A stretch of DNA of 64,000 bases from an uncultured Eggerthella sp. (lineage in GTDB: Bacteria > Actinomycetota > Coriobacteriia > Coriobacteriales > Eggerthellaceae): positions 310,001 through 374,000 of the forward strand of contig CAUASB010000001.1 in assembly GCA_958431815.1 (NCBI GenBank). Reading direction: 5' to 3'. The notes beneath the pieces were generated by a model, which saw nothing but the letters and a program-made list of their open reading frames with translations, was not told where the DNA came from and did not search any database. Shown piece after piece: positions 24,251 through 37,000 of the stretch (its first letter is position 1; every line of letters begins with the position of its first letter). Made by a program: the position numbers and the translations under genes.

Positions 24251-24499
24251 ATTCCAGAAAATGCAACAGATTCTTTGAATTGATGGGCATTTCCTTCACA
24301 TTTCCCACAAATATCCCTTGTGCTTTTATGGATTTGAAGCTCCCTGATTTATGATTTCGCCTTACTTATTGGTTTACTTAATATATCGCATTCACCTGGG
24401 GTTTTACCGTTTTAGATATTCAAATGTCATGCGAAAAATCCGCCATTTTAAATTTGTCAATACCATTTTTCGAGGTCAGCCTCAAAAAGGGTGAAATAC

Positions 24500-24531
24500 A
24501 ACAGGGCCGCCCCATATGGGACGGCCCTGTT
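24500..24531 (-). terminator. Terminator of the adhesin operon
   Basis: AACAGGGCCG (24500-24509) pairs with CGGCCCTGTT (24522-24531). On the minus strand it lies about 27 nt past the stop codon of the two-TM protein. The T run is short. Confidence 0.7.
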
Positions 24532-24557
24532 CTCAGTAGTTTTACCCTTAATGCAGC

Positions 24558-25070
24558 CTATGCAGCCAGCACGTTCATGAGCTCCTCTTCGTCTTCGAAG
24601 GACGTTTCGACGTTGCCGTTTTCGCGATCGATCTTGGTAACGGTGCCCTTCCAGGTGGGCTCTTCGCCTTTTTCCTCGTTGCCTTCTTTGTATTCGTCGG
24701 TTTGCACTACGAAACGGTAATCGAAGGTCTTCTTATCGGGCAGGTCTTCCCTGCTGAAGTCGTACTCGAGCTTTTCAAGGATAGTACGCATGGCTTCCAT
24801 CATCGTGGTGTCATGCAGCGCCACAATGCCCTTCTCGCTGTTGTAGAGCGCGGTGGGCGATACATAGATGGTGCGAATCTGGCGCTGACGCTTATGCTCC
24901 ACGTACATGATGCCGGCAACAATCAAGCCGATGCCGATCCACCAACAGATGGTGAGCACCAAATCGAACGGGTTGTCAATGTGGTTGAAGCCTAGGTAGT
25001 ACCACAGGAACAGGAGGAAGGCCGCCACCAAGGCGGCAACGGCCAAAACAATGACGTTGCTCTTCTTCAT
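24558..25070 (-). CDS. Two-TM protein co-expressed with the giant surface protein
   Basis: The 170-residue protein has two membrane segments (VIVLAVAALVAAFLLFLWYYLGF and LVLTICWWIGIGLIVAGIMYV), a basic turn HKRQRQ, and an acidic soluble domain of about 105 residues that ends in Glu-rich sequence. I do not know the family. It begins three nt after the stop codon of the giant adhesin gene and its GGAGG ribosome site lies inside the last adhesin codons, so translation is coupled. That suggests a job in exporting, anchoring or stabilising the adhesin, which itself ends in a membrane span rather than a sortase motif. Confidence 0.8.
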   Translation of the reverse strand: MKKSNVIVLAVAALVAAFLLFLWYYLGFNHIDNPFDLVLTICWWIGIGLIVAGIMYVEHKRQRQIRTIYVSPTALYNSEKGIVALHDTTMMEAMRTILEKLEYDFSREDLPDKKTFDYRFVVQTDEYKEGNEEKGEEPTWKGTVTKIDRENGNVETSFEDEEELMNVLAA

Positions 25071-25073
25071 TGC

Positions 25074-28000
25074 TTATGCCTCCATTCCTGCCGGGTTAGA
25101 GGAAGGCGTAGGTGCCTTTTCAGCATCCTTGCCATCCCCATCGCCCATTACATCGTTCATGTCGTTGCGCAGCTTACGCGTGTGGTTCAGGCGACGGAAC
25201 ATCACGCCCAGGCCATAGATGCCGGAAAGGATCATGCCCAGGATGATGTAGAAGTGAACCCAGCACACATCTTCGTACGTGGTACCCAAGGGGTTTTCCT
25301 CGTCGTAGATCTGCTCGCCGGCAGCCACGTTAGCAGCGCTTTCGTTATTGCCGGTAATGGCGTTGAAATTGCCCTCCAGCGCACGTGCCACGTTGTTAAG
25401 CACAGGGTTGCCAGAAGCGGGATTCGTACCGCCCGGCGTGGTGCCGTTGGTGGGTGTGGTGCTGGTGCCCGGCGTTACCGGGGGAACCACCGGCGCAGGG
25501 ACTTCCGTAACCGTCAGCGTACCCAGGTTCTCGGCAGCAATGGTGTAGTTAGCGGAATCCGTGTTGCCCCAGTCAATCTCGTAGGTATTCGCGGAGCTGC
25601 CAACCTCGGTCTGGCTACCCGTGGTGCGGGCCGTTACCTTTTCATCGCCAACAAGGCCGGCAATCTGCAGCTCGCTGTTGGTGAGCGCCGTGCCGTCGTA
25701 CTGCTTCTGCGCACTACCCGTAGTAACGGTAAATTCAGCAGGAACAATCTGGATGGAGCCGTCCACCTTAACGATGTTGAGCTTGCTGGTTACCTCTTCG
25801 CCCTGAGCATTGACGATAACCAGGTTGTCGGCCGTTGCGGCAACCTCGCCTTCAGCAACGTTAGTTGCCGATGCCGAAGACTGCGCCACCTTAACGCTGT
25901 AGCCAGCCGGCAAGGCTCCAACGCTTACCGTTGCGCCATGGGCCTGACCGTCGTAGGTGAACGTGCCGCCCGTGGTAGTTACCACAATCTGGTCTTCAGA
26001 CTCGGTAACGGTGAGCGTACCGGTTTCCACCGATTCGATGGTGTAGTTGCTTTGCTTTGCCGTGCCGTTCCATTCCAGCGTGTAGGTGTTGGTGCTGGAA
26101 CCAACCGCGGTCTGGGAGCCCGTAACCGTGAAGGTTGCCGTTTCGCCGTTCACCAAGCCGGTCAGCTGGCCGCCAGCGGTAAGCGCCGTGCCGTCGTAGA
26201 CCTTGTTAGCCGATTCGGTCTTGATCTGAATCGGGGCAGGGGTTACGGCCAGCGTGCCGAACGTGCCGTCGTTCACCGTGTAGTTACGGCTCTGTGCCGT
26301 ACCCCACTCGATGGTATAGGCGTCGTTTGCGGTGGAGCCTACATCGGTTTGGGACTTGGAAGTCTTAACCGTTGCGGTTTCATTGCCCACCAGGCCTTCA
26401 ACGCTGCCACCAGCCGTAAGGGCAGTGCCGTTATAGGTTGCCGTAGCGCCATCAGTGTTAACCGTCAGCTGGGCAGGCGTTACCTGGTAGCTCTTCTTCA
26501 CCGTGCCGGTGTAGTTGCCGATGCCGGTGATGGTTGCGGTGATGTTGCCCGTCACGTTGGTGAAGTCCTGGCCGTCAGGATAGACAACCGTGTAATCGGT
26601 GCCCTCGGTAAGGATCTTGCCGTTTGCATCCTTAACCACCGGAGCCCACTTGTGCTCGGTGCCGTCGTAGGTCACATTGGCGGGGTCGCTGATAGTGATG
26701 CCCTTGTAGCTGCCATCGTCACCAGGGTTGATGGACTGGCCGGTAACGGTAAGCGTGCCGAACATGCCGTTGTTCACCGTGTAGTTGGACTGCTTAGCGC
26801 TGCCCCACGCAATGGTGTACTCGTCGTTAGCGGTGGAGCCCACTTCGGTCTGGGACTTGGAGGTCTTTACCGTTGCGGTTTCGCTGCCCACCAGCCCCTC
26901 GATGCTGCCACCAGCCGTAAGGGCGGTACCGTCGTAGACCTTTGAAGCACTGTCGGTGTTCACCGTAAGCGCCTTAGGCGTTACCTGGTACGACTTCGTT
27001 GCCGTGCCGGTGTAGTTGCCCTTGCCCGTGATGGTTGCCTCGATGGCGCCCGTCACGTTGGTGAAGTCCTGACCCTGCTTGTAGGTAACGTCGTAGTCAA
27101 CGCCCTCGGTAAGCACGTTGCCGTTGGCGTCCTTAACCACCGGAGCCCACTTGTGCTCGGCGCCGTCGTAGACCGCGTCTTCAGGATCGCTGATGGTGAT
27201 GCCCTTGTAGCTATCGGGGTTTTCCGGATCAGGCACGATGGACTGGGCAGTTACGGTAAGGGTACCGACTTCGCCAATCTTCCAGGTGTAGTTACGTTCC
27301 TGAGCAGTGCCCCAAACAATGCTGGTTGCGAAGTTGAACGTCGAACCAACCGCAGTCTGGGAGCTAGGCGTGTTAACCGTTGCGGTTTCGCTGCCCACCA
27401 AGCCTTCGATATGACCCGGTGCCGTAAGAGGCGTGCCGTCGTAGACCTTCGTGGCGCTTTCGGTGTTCACCGTCAGCTCCTTAGGCGTTACCTGGTAGCT
27501 CTTCTTCACCGTGCCGGTGTAGTTGCCGATGCCGGTGATGGTTGCGGTGATGTTGCCCGTCACGTTGGTGAAGTCCTGGCCCTCGGGGTAGGCAACCGTA
27601 TAGTCAACGCCCTCGGTGAGTACGTTGCCATTCTTGTCGGTTACCACCGGCGACCAAATATGCTGCTGGCCGTCGTACTCAACGTTGGAGGGATCGCTGA
27701 TCTGGATGCCCTGGTAGCTGTCCCCATCGCCCGGGTTGATGGACTGACCGGTGATGTGCAGCGTACCCTCGGCCTTGGCGACGGTGTAGTTGCCTTCCTT
27801 GAAGCCTTCCTTCGTATCGTAGGCAATGGTGTTGGTTACCTCGCCGTCGGATACGTAGGTTACGCTGCCCGTTGCACGGACGTTGTCAACCTCGCCGGTA
27901 ACGAAGCCTTCATCGCCCTGCTGCTGCCAGCCGGAAACCTCGGTCTTGGTAAGCGGCGTGCCGTCGAATGCCTTCGAACCGCTCTCGCTTGCCAAGTTCA

Positions 28001-31000
28001 CCGAACGCTTAGTAATAGTAAGCGCCTCGGAACCGTATACATAGCCTTCATAGTTCTTCGGGCTGGATGCGCGGAGCTGAACCGTGGTGGAATCAGCCAC
28101 ATCGGTTGCCGTGATGGTGGAAGGATCGGTGGTCCAACGTACGCCATCGGTGCTGTATTCAATTGTTACGTCGTTGCCCTCGGCGGAAGCGCTTGCCTGT
28201 GCAACGCCAGCCTCAAGCGGGCTGCCGTCATAGGTCTTGGAAGCAGGCGCGCCTTCAAGCGTGATGTTGCCCTCTGCCTTGGCAGCGTCCACCTTCAGCA
28301 GGCCGATGGTATCGGTGCCGTGCGTGTAGTTGCTTTCCTTGGCGGACTTGCTGAACTTCAGGCTGTAGTTGTTGGCAGAAGAGCCTACCTCGGTCTGGCT
28401 GCCCGTGGTTTCGAATGCCACTTCTTCGCCATTGACCAGGCCAACCACCCTACCAGGCGCCGTAAGCTCGGAGCCGTCATAGGTCTTGGAAGCGCCATCG
28501 GTTACCACGTAGTACGTTGCAGGATTGATCTTGTACGTACGCGTTACCGAACCGCTGTAGTTGCCGATACCCGTAATGGTTACCAGGATGTCGCCCGTAA
28601 CGTCGGTGAAGTTCGACTTGTCGTAGGAAACCGTGTAGTCGGTGCCCTCAACAAGCTCAACGCCCTTCTTATTGGTTACGGTAGGCGCCCACTTGTGCTC
28701 CTGGCCGTCATAAGTCACGTCCTGGGGGTAGTTCACCTGTGCGCCATCGTAGGTCTGCGGATTCTCAGGATCTTCAGGGTTAATGGTCTGACGGGAAACG
28801 TGCAGCGTACCCAGCTTTTCCGTAACAGTGTAGTTGGATTCTTTCGCATTGCCGTCCCATACAAGGCTGTAGGTGTTCTGCGAATCGCCTTCGTCGGTCT
28901 GCGAACCCGTGGTGGCAAACGTTGCTTCCTCACCAGGAACGAAGCCCGTGATGGAGCCTTCCGCAGTAAGGGCTTCGCCGTCATAGACCTTCGAAGCATC
29001 GGGCGTGGTTACGCTGAGTTCCTTGGGCAATACCTTGATAGCACCATCAATGCGCTTAACGTTCAGCTTATCGGTAACATCTTCGCCGTTGGTGTTGTAG
29101 ATAACCAGGTTGTCAGCCGTGGCGGCAATGCCCTCACCGTTCACATCGGTTGCCGATGCGTTGGAGGTCGCCTGAGCGGTGTAGCCAGCAGGCAGGTTGG
29201 TTACTGCAACGGTTGCGCCATGAGGCTGGCCGTCGTAGGTGAAGGTACCGCCCGTGGTGGTTACCACAACCTCGTTTTCGCTTTCAGTAACGGTGAGCTG
29301 GCCAACGGTTTCGTTGATCTGGTAGTTGGACTGCTTTGCCGTGCCGTTCCAATCAATGGAATAGGTATTTGCGCTGCTGCCAACCGTGGTCTGCGAACCC
29401 GTGGTGGTGAAGGTGGCGGTTTCGTTGTTCACGAAGCCGGAAATGGAGCCTTCCGCCGTAAGAGCCGTACCGTCATAAGCCTTGCTCATGCTGGGCGTGT
29501 TCACCGTAAGCACGGCGGGGTTGATGCGATAGGTTACCTGCGTGGAACCCGTGTATCCGCCCTTGCCGGTTACCGTAACGGTTACCGTGCCAACGTTGGT
29601 CACATCGTCGCTGAAGGAAAGATCGTAGTCGGTAACCTCGGTCAGGGTGTTGTTGCCGTCCTTTACTTCAGGCTTCTGAATCTGCTCAGTGCCGTTGTAG
29701 GTAACATCAGGCAGCGTGCCAACCGTCATGTCCTTACCCGTGATGGACTTGGCGCTTACGGTAAGCGTGCCCGGCTGCAGGGTTACGTTGTAGTTGGTGG
29801 CAACGGTGTCGTTTGCCCAGGCAATGTTGATGTCGTTCGTCACCGAACCAGGCATGGTGATGGTGCCCGTTGCGCCAACGCTGGTCACATCGCCCTTCAC
29901 GAAGTCGTAATAACCAACGGCGAAGGCATCGGGGCTGGTAAGAGCGTTGCCATCGTATACCTTGGAATCACTACCGCTTGCCACCACAACATCGCGCTTG
30001 GTGATCTGGTAGTGCTTTTCCACCGTGCCGGCGTAATTGCCGATGCCGGTGATGGTCACCTTGATATCGCCCGTCACGTTGGTAAAGTCGGTCTTGTTGT
30101 AAGCAACCGTGTAGTCGGAACCCTCTACCAGGACTTTGTTGCCGTCCTTAACTTCAGGCACCCACTTGTGCTCATTGCCGTCGTACACGATGTCGGACGG
30201 ATCGTTTACCGCCATGCCGGCTTCCTCGGAAGGCGTGATGTCCTTTGCCTTTACCGAAAGCTCACCGGTTGTGGTTTCAACCTTGTAGTTGCTGGAAGTG
30301 AAGCCGTCCTTCCAGGTGTAGGCGATGGTGTTGGGAACCTTGCCCTCTGCCACGTCCTTTACCTTGCCAGTTGCCATCAAGCCATCAACCTGGCTCTTGA
30401 ACAGGGCATCGGCACCGGAAACCTTAACTTCATCATCGGACTGATACGTACCGTTGTAGGTGAACTCGTGCGTGTTGGATTCAAGCTTCACCGAAGCAGG
30501 CGTGATCTGGTAGGTACGGTTTACCGCACCCTTGTAGTTGCCCATGCCGGTGATAGTTGCCGTGATGGCGCCCTTCACATTGGTGAAGTCCTGGCCATCG
30601 GGGTAGGTAACCGTGTAGTCGGTGCCCTCTACCAGGGCCTTGTCGCCGTCCTTCACTACCGGAGCCCACTTGTGCTCCTTGGCATCGTAGATCACATCGC
30701 TCGGCGAATCGACGCTCATGCTTGCTTCAACGCTCGGATCGATGCTCTTCGCTTCAACAACCAGGTTCTGGGTAGCAACCTTCACCTCGTAGTTTTCGGC
30801 CTTGGTACCGTTCTTCGCCTTGTACTCGAAGGTATTGGCTACCGTACCAACCGCCGTAATGCTTGCGAAGTTGGAGTAATCGAAGCCCTGGCCATCTACA
30901 AAGCCCTCGTTTTCGCCGGAGCTTACCTCAACTGCTTCGTTCTTATGGGCATTGCCGTCGTACGTCCACGTACCACCCTGGGAAGTAAGCGTTACCGGGC

Positions 31001-34000
31001 GCTTCGTAACCGTGAGGTTTGCGGAGCCCGTGGAAACGTTGCCGAACTGGTCGGTTACGTCCTTGCCAGAACCATCGGTGATCGTATACGAAGCGATGGT
31101 AGCAAGCGAATTACCCGCATCTACCTGAGCGCCAGCGGTTGTTGCGGAAACCGTATAGCCAGCAGGCAGGCCATAAGCCGTTGCGCCCGTGCTGGTAAGC
31201 GCCGTGCCGTCGTAGACCTTAGTGCCGCCCTGGGGAACAATCACAACAGCAGCCTGGTTCTTGGTTACCTCGAGGGTGCCCAAGTGTTCGTCCACCGTGT
31301 AGTTGCTCTGCTTAGCGGTGCCGTTCCAATCGATCCGGTACGTGTTCTCGCTGGTACCAACCAAGGTTTGGGAACCCGTGGTGGTAAACGTTGCGTCTTC
31401 GTTGTTCACGAAGCCGCTGACTTTACCTTCCGCGGTAAGGGCGGAACCGTTGTAAGGCATGCTTGCGCTCGGGGTGGTTACCGTAAGCGTTGCGGGGTTC
31501 ACCTTGATGGTGCCGGGAGTCTTAGTGATCTTGAGTTTGCTGGTTACGTCTTCGCCAGCGGCGTTCACGATTACCAAGTGGTCAACGTTGGCGGTTACGT
31601 CTTCCTCCGTTACGTCCGTGGCCGCAGCATCGGAAGATGCTTCCTTCACGGTGTAACCGGCAGGCAAGCCGGAAACCTGAACGGTGGCGCCGTGAGCCTT
31701 GCCGTCGTAGGTGTAGGTGCCGCCTACCGCAGCAGCCACTACTTCATCCCCGTACTCGGAAACAGTAAGGGTACCCAGCGTTTCGGAAATGGTGTAGTTG
31801 CTCTGCTTTGCGGAACCCGTCCAATTGATGGCATACGTGTTCGTGCTGCTGCCAACCGCGGTCTGAGAGCCCGTAGTGGTGAAGTCGGCGGTTTCGTTGT
31901 TCACGAAGCCATCGATGGAGCCCTCGGCGGTAAGCGCCGTGCCGTCGTAGACCTTGCTCGTGGTGGGCGTGGTTACCGCCAAAGGCGCAGGAAGAATCTG
32001 ATACGTGCGGTCGACGGAGCCAGCATAGTTGCCCTTGCCGGTTACCGTGACGGTTACTGTGCCAGCATCGGTTACGTTGTTGCTATAGGACAGGTCGTAA
32101 TCCTTGCCCTCAACCAGGGTCGTGCTGCCGTCCTTGACCTCGGGCTTCTGCGCCTGTTCAAGGCCGTTGTAGGTTACGCTCTCCAGCATGCCCACGTTCA
32201 TGCCGTGTTCTTCATCGGCGATGGACTTCGGCGTGACGTTCAGGATGCCTTCGTTTGCGGAGGTGATGGTGTAGTTGGATTCCTTAGCGGTACCCCACTC
32301 GATGCCCTCGTAGGTGTTGTTTGAAGTGCCCACCTCGGTCTGGGAGCCCGAAGCCTTTACGGTTGCAGTTTCGCCATTAACCAGACCCTCGATGTTTTCG
32401 GCAGTACCCTTCTTAGCGGTAAGAGGCGTGCCGTCGTACACCTTACTTGCCGAAGGCGTGGTTACCTTCAGCGGAGCAGGGGTAATCTTGTAGGTTTTCG
32501 TAGCAGTGCCGGAGTAGTTGCCCTTGCCGGTGATGGTTACCGTGATGGTGTTCGCATCAACGAAGTCGGTCGTGTCGTAGGAAACCGTGTAATCGGTGCC
32601 CTCGGTCAGAGCCTTGCCGTTGACATCCTTCACCTCGGGGGTCCACTTGTGATCCTTGCCGTCGTATACGGAATCAGAGGGGTCATTAATGGTGACGCCC
32701 TTGTAAGTGTCAGGATGATCTGGATCAGGAACGATGCTCTGGCCAGTGATGGAAAGCGCGCCCTCAGTCTTCACGATGTTGTAGTTTTCAGCAATGAACT
32801 TGCTGGTGGTGTCATAGGCAATAGTGTTGGTTACCGTGCCTTCGCTGACGTTGGTAACCGTGCCCGTTGCACGAACATTGGTTACCTCATCGGAAAGGAA
32901 GAGGTTTGCACCAACAGTTACCTCAGGCTTGGTAAGCGGAGTGCCGTCGTACACCTTGGAGGCAGTCTGAGACGTTACCGTAACCCTACGGGGAATAACG
33001 TTCAGCTGCGCTTCGCCCATTACCGTATCGGAGAAGTTAGTGCTGGAAACGCGGACCTGCACCTTCTTACTATCGCGAACGTTAACGGCCGTGATAGTAG
33101 AAGGATCCTTCGTCCAGCTCTTGCCATCAACGCTGTATTCGATTACCAGCGGACTATCGTCGCTTGCCTTTGCATTGGAAGCAGGCAGCTTGTGTGCGGT
33201 GCCATCGTAAAGATGACCCAAGCTTGCCGTGTCGAGCGTTACCTTGTTAGCGATGCCCGTACCAGGCGTGATGTTCAGCTTGCCCTCGGTCTTCGAAATG
33301 CTGTAGTTATCGCCGTCAAAGCCGTCACCCGTGGTGTACACGATGGTGTTGTTTACCGTGCCTTCGGCAACATTGGTTACCGTGCCCGTTGCCTCAACCT
33401 TGGTTACCTCTCTATCAGCAAAGCCGTCGCCAGTAACGGTCACCTCGGTACGCGTAAGAGGCGTGCCGTCGTAAGGCTTGCTGTCGGTTGCAGAAGAAAG
33501 CGAAACGACGCGCTTGGTGATGGTGATGGATTCTTCGCCCGTCACATAGCCGGTGTAGTTCTTGCTGGAAACACGAACTTGAACCTTGGCGTTCTTTCCG
33601 CTCTCCCCATTCCTGGAGTCGTTTACGTTCTTCGCGGTGATGTCGGCAGGGTTGGTGGTCCAATTCTGGCCATCGGCGCTGTACTCGATGGTAAGCTGGC
33701 CGCCATTCTTATCTTCTGCCTTGGCGATGCCGGCGCTATGATCCTTGCCATCGTAGGTTGCCGTAACATCAGCAGGGGTAAGCGTTACATAGTTACGGAT
33801 ATCGTTGCCAGCCTCAACCTTAAGCGTTCCCTCTTCCTTGGAAATTTCGTAGTTCGAAGCCTTGTAGTTGGCACCGTTCGTCCAAGTGATGGCGTTGGTC
33901 TGTTCGTCGCCAACGTTCTTTACCGAGCCGGTTGCCGTAACGTCGGAAACCTCGCCGGTTACAAAGCCTTCGTCACCCGACTGCTGCCAACCAGAAACGT

Positions 34001-37000
34001 TGGGCAGCGTGAAGGTTTCGCCCGTGTAGGTCCAGGTATGCCCCTCGGACTTAAGCGCTACCTTGCGCTGAGCAATATTCAACTGACCGTCTTCAACCTT
34101 GAAGGTTACCTTGACAAAGTTCTTGCTGGTGTTCTTGAACTGACCAGCATCAAGGCCCATGGCGTAGCCGCCATCCTTGAAATCAGTGCCCTTGACTACC
34201 GCAGAGCCGCTGAACGTGAAGTCGCTTGGCTTGTACAGACCATTCGAAGACTCGAAATCATATCCTTCAACCGTCTGCTCAGAACCGCTGTATACGCCGC
34301 CGCCCTTGTGGCCCTTGATGGTTACCGTAACTTCATCCTGAACAGGGGAAACGGTAAGTGTGCCTTCCTCAGGCGTGATGGTGAAGTTGTCGGCGGAGCA
34401 GCCTTCGTTCCAGTTGTAGGAAATTGCGTTCTTCTTCACATCGCCCACATTGGTTACCGAACCGGTAGCAGTAAGGCCATTGGTCTGAGCGTTGAACACA
34501 TCATCGTCGCAGGAAGCGTTAGGCCATGTTTGAGCCTGGCCGTTATAAGTGAAGTCGTGGCTTTCGGATTTCACCGTTACCGCACGCTTGCTGATTACCA
34601 GCGAACCATCATAAACCACAAACTCAACGTTGGTGAAGTTCTTGCTGGTGTTCTCGAACTGACCAGCAGCAAGGCCCATGGCGTAGCCGCCATCCTTGAA
34701 GTCGGTGTCCTTCACTTCTGCGGTGCCGCTGAACGCGAAGTCCTTGTCGTTGTACAGGCTACTGCCGTTAACCGTAGTCGTATAGCCGGAAGCGCTCTTT
34801 TCCTTACCGTCATAAGTTTCCGTCTTCGTTGCGCCCTGAATGGTTACCGTAACTTTATCGGTAACAGGGGTTACTTCAAGGGTGCCCGGCTTGGTTTCGA
34901 TGGTGTAGTTGGAAACAAGCGTGCCTTCGTTCAGCGCATAGGTGAAGTCGTTGTTGCTGGTGCCCACGTCCGTCTGGGAGCCCGTTACGCTGTAGGTGGC
35001 GCCTTCGCCGTCGGCAAAACCATCGCCGGAAGCCGTTACCGTGCTGTTAGTAAGGGCAGTGCCGTCGTAAACCTTCTTATCGGAACCAGAGGTCAGCGTT
35101 ACCTTGCGCTGGTTGATCTTGAACGTGCCAGACTTGGTGTTCACCTTGAATTCGCTGGTTACGTCGTTACCCGCAGCATCCTTCACTACAGGAGTGCCTG
35201 TGATGGATACGGGGTACTCACCAACATTCTTCACATTGCCGCTCGACGCCTCAAGACCGGAAACGGTATAGGTGTGGCCATCCACCGTGAAGGTAGTGCT
35301 CTTCAAGCCGGTAAGCGACTGGTCCTTGCCGTTGTAGGTAGATTCGTTGGAGTTGGCCTCTACCGTAATTTCATACTTGGCATCACGATTGGTAACGGTA
35401 AGCGTGCCTTCCGCCTTGGTGATGTTGTAGTTCTTAGCCAACGTGCCGTTGTTCAGCGTGTAGTCGAAGGTGTTATTGCTGGAGCCAACCAGGGTCTGGC
35501 TGCCCGTAACGTTATAAGTAGCGCCCTGGCCTTCAACAAAGCCCTTGCCGCCAACCGTTACCTGGTTATTGGTAAGAGGCGTGCCGTCGTAAGGCTTGCT
35601 GTCAGAAGCCGAGGTGAGCGTTACCGGACGAGGGCTAATGACGAGCTGGCCATTTTCAATCTGGAACTCAACGTTCTTGAAATTGCCGTTCTGGTTCTTG
35701 AACATCGCCGCAGTAAGGCTCATGTCATAGGTATCCGCATCGGTACCCTGCGCCACATCGGCGTCACCGCCCGTATAAACGAAGTCCTTTTCGCTATAAA
35801 GGCTGGTAGCCTCGCCATTTATCTTGATGCTCTTTACGTCATAGCCGCTCAACGATTTGGTAGTACCGTCGTACGTTTCGTTGCCGCTCTTTCCGGCGAT
35901 AACAACCGTAACGGTATCTGTCATCGGGGTAACCTTGAGCGTGCCAGGCTTGGTTTCAATGTTGTAGTTGCTGGCCTTTGTGTTGCTCTTCAGCGTGTAG
36001 CCGAAGGTGTTGTCCGACTCGCCAACCTCGGTTCGAGAACCGGTATAGGTATAGTCAGCACCCTCGCCATCGGCAAAGCCGTCGCCAGAGGCCGTTACTT
36101 CTTTCTTAGTAAGCGGAGTACCGTCGTAGACCTTTTCGTCAGAACCCGAGGTCAGCGTCATATCGCGCTTTGCGATATCAAGATGGCCGTCTTCTACTTC
36201 AAACTTCACATTTTCGAAGTTCTTGGCAGCCTTGCCCGTAAGCTGGAAGCTTTCAGAATTCAGTCCCATGTAATACGTGTTGGCATCGGTGCCCTTTGCG
36301 GAAGCGGAAACGCCAGACTTAAGCGCAACATCGCTTGCGGCAAGAGCGCTGTTGCTGATGGATTCAACGTTGTAGCCGGATACGGACTTCTCCGTACCGT
36401 CATATTTTTGGGAATCGGTGTTGCCCTTGATCGTGACAACAACCTCGTCCTTAACGGGGTTGATTACCAGCTGACCGTCGGTAGTGTCAGTAACGATGTA
36501 CTTGCCGGTGCCGTCAACGGTGCCCTTGGTGCCCTCGGGGAACTGAGCAGGATAGGTGTCTGCATCGGTACCCTTTGCGCCAACAGAAATGCTCGAGAAG
36601 TCGGCATCGCTAGGTGCGCCGGTAAAGCCGGAAACGGACTTTTCCATACCGTCATATGTTTTGGTGTCGGAATTAGCCGTCAACGCCACATTCTTGTAGT
36701 AGTAGACGTTGATCTCGTGCGTATCTTCGGAAAGCGTAATGGTGGGATTCTGGCCAGGCACCAGCGTATAGCCGCCTACGCTAGGCTGATCAGCCGTTAC
36801 CGTTTCGCCATACGTTCTGCCGGAAATCGTCTGGGAATCCTGAACCTTGTCTGTGGTGCCGTTCACATAGTAGTTAACGGTATAGTCGACGGCCTTCTTC
36901 GTGTAATAGAAGGTGATTTCGTTACCGTCGGTGCCAATCTTCAGCGTTTTCTGAGCAGCATCGACGTCGTAGCCCTGAATGTCCAGAGCATCTTCCGTTA

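Larger units (their letters stand above)
24069..24557. other. AT-rich gene-free stretch
   Basis: It holds the upstream region and motif array of the small one-TM gene and the terminator of the adhesin operon. No coding frame with a ribosome site is seen. Confidence 0.55.

Noticed and set aside
27153..32324. A 1,723-codon open frame opposite the adhesin gene, with others of 1,653 (32649-37610) and 587 (25182-26945) codons.
   Set aside because: They are antisense to the repeat array, lack ribosome sites, and arise because the adhesin avoids the codons TTA, CTA and TCA. Their translations match no family.
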